This document shows positions 61,579-64,000 of a stretch of 64,000 nucleotides of DNA, piece after piece (the stretch's first letter is position 1; the number at the start of each line of letters is the position of its first letter). This DNA comes from Streptomyces sp. NBC_00448. Lineage in GTDB: Bacteria; Actinomycetota; Actinomycetes; Streptomycetales; Streptomycetaceae. The DNA lies in assembly GCF_036014115.1 (NCBI RefSeq), contig NZ_CP107913.1, positions 1,488,001 to 1,552,000 of the forward strand. The letters run 5' to 3'. The translations under genes and the position numbers were made by a program. The notes beneath the pieces are model-generated. The model was not told where the DNA came from and made no database searches. It worked only from the letters and a program-made list of their open reading frames with translations.

Positions 61579-62190
61579 TCAGCGGGCGTAGTACTCCACG
61601 ACCAGCTGCTCGTCGCAGATGACCGGGATCTCACGGCGGTTGGGGTCACGGTCCAGCCGGAACGCCAGCGCCTGGAGGTTCACCTGGAGGTAGCGGGGCG
61701 TCTCTCCGTCGGGCGCCCAGCCACCCTCGCGCGCGACCAGGAACGGGGTCTTCTCCCGGGACCGCTCGCGCACCTGCACGACGTCTTCGGGGCTGACCCG
61801 GAACGACGGCTTGTCGACCTTGCGCCCGTTGACCTCGATGTGGCCGTGCACGACCATCTGCCGGGACTGGTAGATCGTGCGGGCCAGCCCGGAGCGGAGC
61901 ACCAGCGCGTCGAGGCGCCGCTCCAGCTCGACGATCAGCGCCTCGCCGGTCTTGCCCTCGACCTTCTTCGCGCGGTCGTACGCGCGCTGCATCTGCCGCT
62001 CGCTGATGTCGTACTGCGCGCGCAGCCGCTGCTTCTCCAGCAGACGGGTCTTGTAGTCGCTGTTCTGCTTGCGACCACGGCCGTGCTCGCCCGGCGGGTA
62101 GGGGCGGGCCTCGAAGTACTTGACGGCCTTCGGGGTGAGCGCGATGCCGAGCGCCCGGGACTTCTTGACCTTGGGACGCGACTGATTCAC
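61579..62190 (-). CDS. rpsD: 30S ribosomal protein S4
   Basis: A 203-residue S4 that nucleates 30S assembly on 16S rRNA. It starts [38 protein letters not shown] and has the S4 RNA-binding domain [37 protein letters not shown]. The Cys-rich N-terminal zinc motif of some S4 proteins is absent, so this is the zinc-free form. It is a single gene outside the ribosomal protein operons. GTG start with GGAGG 10 nt upstream. Its -10 (TAATCT on the minus strand) overlaps an iron box. Confidence 0.96.
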   Translation of the reverse strand: MNQSRPKVKKSRALGIALTPKAVKYFEARPYPPGEHGRGRKQNSDYKTRLLEKQRLRAQYDISERQMQRAYDRAKKVEGKTGEALIVELERRLDALVLRSGLARTIYQSRQMVVHGHIEVNGRKVDKPSFRVSPEDVVQVRERSREKTPFLVAREGGWAPDGETPRYLQVNLQALAFRLDRDPNRREIPVICDEQLVVEYYAR

Positions 62191-62212
62191 GTGCGTCGAA
62201 CCTCCGTGTAGA

Positions 62213-62231
62213 TTAGGTAAGGCTTACCTTA
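62213..62231. promoter_or_regulatory. Iron box (DmdR/IdeR-type operator)
   Basis: TTAGGTAAGGCTTACCTTA matches 16 of 19 positions of the actinobacterial DmdR/IdeR consensus TTAGGTTAGGCTAACCTAA and is nearly palindromic. It lies in the 55-bp divergent gap between rpsD and the DUF2470 gene, ending 3 nt before the latter's GAGGAG and covering the probable rpsD -10. Iron-loaded DmdR would repress both directions, most clearly the DUF2470 gene. Confidence 0.75.
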
Positions 62232-62245
62232 GCTGAGGAGTACGC

Positions 62246-63025
62246 ATGATTCGACCCGGGAACCCCGCACCCGAACTGCCGTCGCGACAGCAGGAGAACG
62301 GTCAGCCGCGTCCCGAAGTGGAAGAGGCGCCCCGGCAGCCCTCGGCCGCCGAACGCGCGCGCACTCTTGTCGAGGGTAACCCGTCCCTCGCGCTGGCCAT
62401 TCCCGCGCTGCGCCCGGCACCGGACGAGCCGATGGTGCCGCTGCGCCGCTCCGTGGGGCCCGAAGGCGACGTCTTCCTGCTCTTCCCCCGTGACCACCCC
62501 GCGGTGCGGGCGGTCCGGCACGCCACCGACGACGAGGTGCCGGCTGTGCTGGAAGTCACCGACGTGGCGCCGGTCGCCGTCCCGCACCGCATCCGCGGCC
62601 GCGCCTGGATCGCCGGGTGGCTCACCCACGTACCCGGCGGCGGCTTCGAGTCCGACGCGGAGCTGCTGCGCCTGGAACCCGGGGAGATCTCCGTGGACGA
62701 CCTGTGGGGTGCGGCTCTCGTCGAGCCGGACGAGTTCGCCGCCGCCGGGCCCGATCCGCTCGCGCCCTTCGAGACCGATGTCCTCCAGCACCTCGCGGCC
62801 GCCCACCCCGAGGAGGTCGCGCTGCTGTGCGGGCTCGTCGGCGAGCCCTGTGCGGGCGGCACCGCCGGCGCGGTGCCCCTGGCACTCGACCGGTTCGGCC
62901 TCCGGGTCCGCTTCACCGGGTCCGCCGGTACGTACGACGCCCGCTTTGATTTTCCGAGCCCGGTGGACGGGCCGGCGGCCGCCCGCCGCGCCCTACGGCA
63001 CCTTTTCGCTTCCGCGCGGGCCTGA
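62246..63025 (+). CDS. DUF2470 (HugZ-like heme-associated) protein with split-barrel-like N-terminal part
   Basis: A 259-residue protein. Residues ~40-165 look like the flavin-reductase/PNPOx split-barrel part of HugZ-type proteins (DVFLLFPRDHPAVRAV, AVLEVTDVAPVAVPHRIRGRAWIAGWLT). Residues ~172-256 are DUF2470 (FETDVLQHLAAAHPEEVALL with His182 and His187, LALDRFGLRVRFTG, ARFDFPSPVDGPAAARRALRHL). HugZ-type proteins bind and degrade heme to release iron. An iron box directly precedes the GAGGAG ribosome site (5 nt from ATG), agreeing with iron-controlled expression. Heme degradation itself is inferred. Confidence 0.8.
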   Translation: MIRPGNPAPELPSRQQENGQPRPEVEEAPRQPSAAERARTLVEGNPSLALAIPALRPAPDEPMVPLRRSVGPEGDVFLLFPRDHPAVRAVRHATDDEVPAVLEVTDVAPVAVPHRIRGRAWIAGWLTHVPGGGFESDAELLRLEPGEISVDDLWGAALVEPDEFAAAGPDPLAPFETDVLQHLAAAHPEEVALLCGLVGEPCAGGTAGAVPLALDRFGLRVRFTGSAGTYDARFDFPSPVDGPAAARRALRHLFASARA

Positions 63026-63029
63026 CCTT

Positions 63030-63172
63030 CCGGGGGTGCCCCCACGCGCCCCTCGTTGGCGACCCTCTTCTCGCGGAAGAAGTCGCACAACACCAGGGGC
63101 ACGGAGAACTGCGCGAACAACCTCCGCGGACCACAAGGTCCCGGAACCACGCGGACCGACCGCCCCGGAGGG
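63030..63172 (+). repeat. Dispersed intergenic repeat, copy 10 (short form)
   Basis: It has the hairpin edge CCTCTTCTCGCGGAAGAAG, the AGGGGCACGGAGAACTGCGC core, a worn ACCTCCGCGGACCACAAGG segment and the closing CGCCCCGGAGGG, ending at the base before the rarA stop codon. Confidence 0.8.
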
Positions 63173-64000
63173 TCAGTTGCCGCCGGAGAGGCGTTCCCGG
63201 ACGCGGTCGAGGACATCGGCAACGCGGGCTTCGGCTCCGTAGCGGGTCGGTTCGTAGTAGCGGCGGTCGGCGATCTCGTCCGGCAGGTACTGCTGCGCCG
63301 CGATCGCGCCGGGTACGTCGTGCGGGTAGAGGTAGCCCTGGGCGTGGCCGAGCTTGGCCGCGCCCTTGTAGTGCCCGTCCCGCAGATGCATGGGCACCGG
63401 GCCGGCCTTGCCCGCCCGGACATCCTCCAGGGCCGCCCCGATCGCGGTGGTCGCCGCGTTGGACTTCGGCGCGAGGGCGAGCGCGATCGTGGCGTGGCTG
63501 AGGATGAGCGACGCCTCGGGGAACCCGATCATCGCGACCGCCTGCGCCGCGGCGACCGCCGTGGGCAGGGCGGTCGGGTCGGCCAGTCCGATGTCCTCGC
63601 TCGCCGAGATCATCAGCCGGCGGGCGATGAAACGGGGGTCCTCCCCGGCCACGATCATCCGTGCCAGGTAGTGCAGCGCCGCGTCCACGTCGGAGCCGCG
63701 GATCGACTTGATCAGGGCGCTCGCCACGTCGTAGTGCTGGTCGCCGTCGCGGTCGTAGGCCACCGCGGCGCGGTCGACGGCCTCCTCGACGGTGGCGAGG
63801 GTGATGGTGTCCTCGCCCTTGGCGAGGGCGGCGCCGGCGCCTGCCTCCAGGGCGGTCAGCGCGCGCCGGGCGTCACCGCCGGCGATCCGCAGCAGGTGGT
63901 CCTCGGCGTCCTGCGGAAGGGTGACCGCGCCGTCGAGCCCCCGCTCCTCGGTGAGCGCGCGGCGCAGCACCCCGCGGATGTCGTCGTCGGTGAGGGATTC
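63173..64000 (-). CDS. rarA: RarA/MgsA replication-associated recombination ATPase, C-terminal part (runs off the window)
   Basis: The frame is open to the window edge; only the last ~275 residues are seen, so the Walker motifs lie outside. What remains is the sensor 2/lid and tetramerisation part: [97 protein letters not shown] and [17 protein letters not shown]. These are diagnostic of RarA (MgsA/WRNIP1), an AAA+ clamp-loader-like protein acting at stalled forks. Confidence 0.95.
   Translation of the reverse strand, partial: ESLTDDDIRGVLRRALTEERGLDGAVTLPQDAEDHLLRIAGGDARRALTALEAGAGAALAKGEDTITLATVEEAVDRAAVAYDRDGDQHYDVASALIKSIRGSDVDAALHYLARMIVAGEDPRFIARRLMISASEDIGLADPTALPTAVAAAQAVAMIGFPEASLILSHATIALALAPKSNAATTAIGAALEDVRAGKAGPVPMHLRDGHYKGAAKLGHAQGYLYPHDVPGAIAAQQYLPDEIADRRYYEPTRYGAEARVADVLDRVRERLSGGN

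Overview
The window is very GC-rich, with a strong G/C bias at third codon positions and many GTG and TTG starts. It carries bldD, an actinobacterial-type IHF, a pyr operon led by pyrR, and the metK/priA/def/fmt/rsmB set. This is a chromosomal core segment of a Streptomyces-like actinomycete (Streptomycetaceae). From memory the backbone order resembles the S. coelicolor region from rpe/rsmB through metK, pyr, bldD, nusB-efp, aro and alaS to rpsD-rarA, with accessory genes inserted at several points. No rRNA, tRNA, CRISPR array, transposase or phage gene was recognised.

Layout. (1) 1-4936: a tightly packed plus-strand catabolic operon with a CodA/AtzC-like amidohydrolase (5' end cut off), a DUF1097 membrane protein, an HpxZ/AtzH-type protein, an NCS1 (CodB-like) permease and an AtzE-like amidase. 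(2) 5028-9290: small accessory genes (DoxX-like, a tiny His/Gly-rich membrane protein, an orphan barstar) and an orphan B12-dependent radical SAM enzyme of KedN5-like type. A possible Cys-rich mini-ORF overlaps its start. Copies of a dispersed repeat flank it. (3) 9290-20963: SorC-type regulator, rpe, a secreted GH27 alpha-galactosidase with a ricin-type lectin domain, rsmB, fmt, def, a small HTH protein, priA (helicase motifs lost) and metK. (4) 21335-34816: a minus-strand run pyrR-pyrB-pyrC-membrane protein-carA-carB-pyrD-pyrF-sIHF-gmk-rpoZ-coaBC, i.e. de novo UMP synthesis followed by GMP kinase and housekeeping genes. A PyrR-type RNA loop sits against the pyrR ribosome-binding site. (5) 35004-47537: bldD with two BldD boxes on its promoter, an inserted accessory block (secreted beta-propeller protein, EF-G paralogue, PLP decarboxylase), nusB-efp, an M24 peptidase homologue with a damaged metal site, a divergent MFS/ArsR pair and an AAA kinase-like ATPase. 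(6) 48255-58834: a minus-strand operon DUF948-DUF6167-like-alaS-ruvX-mltG-aroE-aroC-aroK-aroB-aroQ linking alanyl-tRNA synthesis, peptidoglycan length control and the shikimate pathway. (7) 59113-64000: an AfsR-like NB-ARC ATPase with no DNA-binding domain, rpsD, a DUF2470 (HugZ-like) gene facing rpsD across an iron box, and the 3' part of rarA.

The most striking non-coding structure is a family of dispersed intergenic repeats at ten or more places in both orientations. Some copies carry, and others lack, a 57-bp palindromic module. One place is a tandem array with an exact 131-bp period. Several copies end exactly at the stop codon of a neighbouring gene. The most testable regulatory observations are the iron box between rpsD and the DUF2470 gene and the PyrR loop in the pyr leader.
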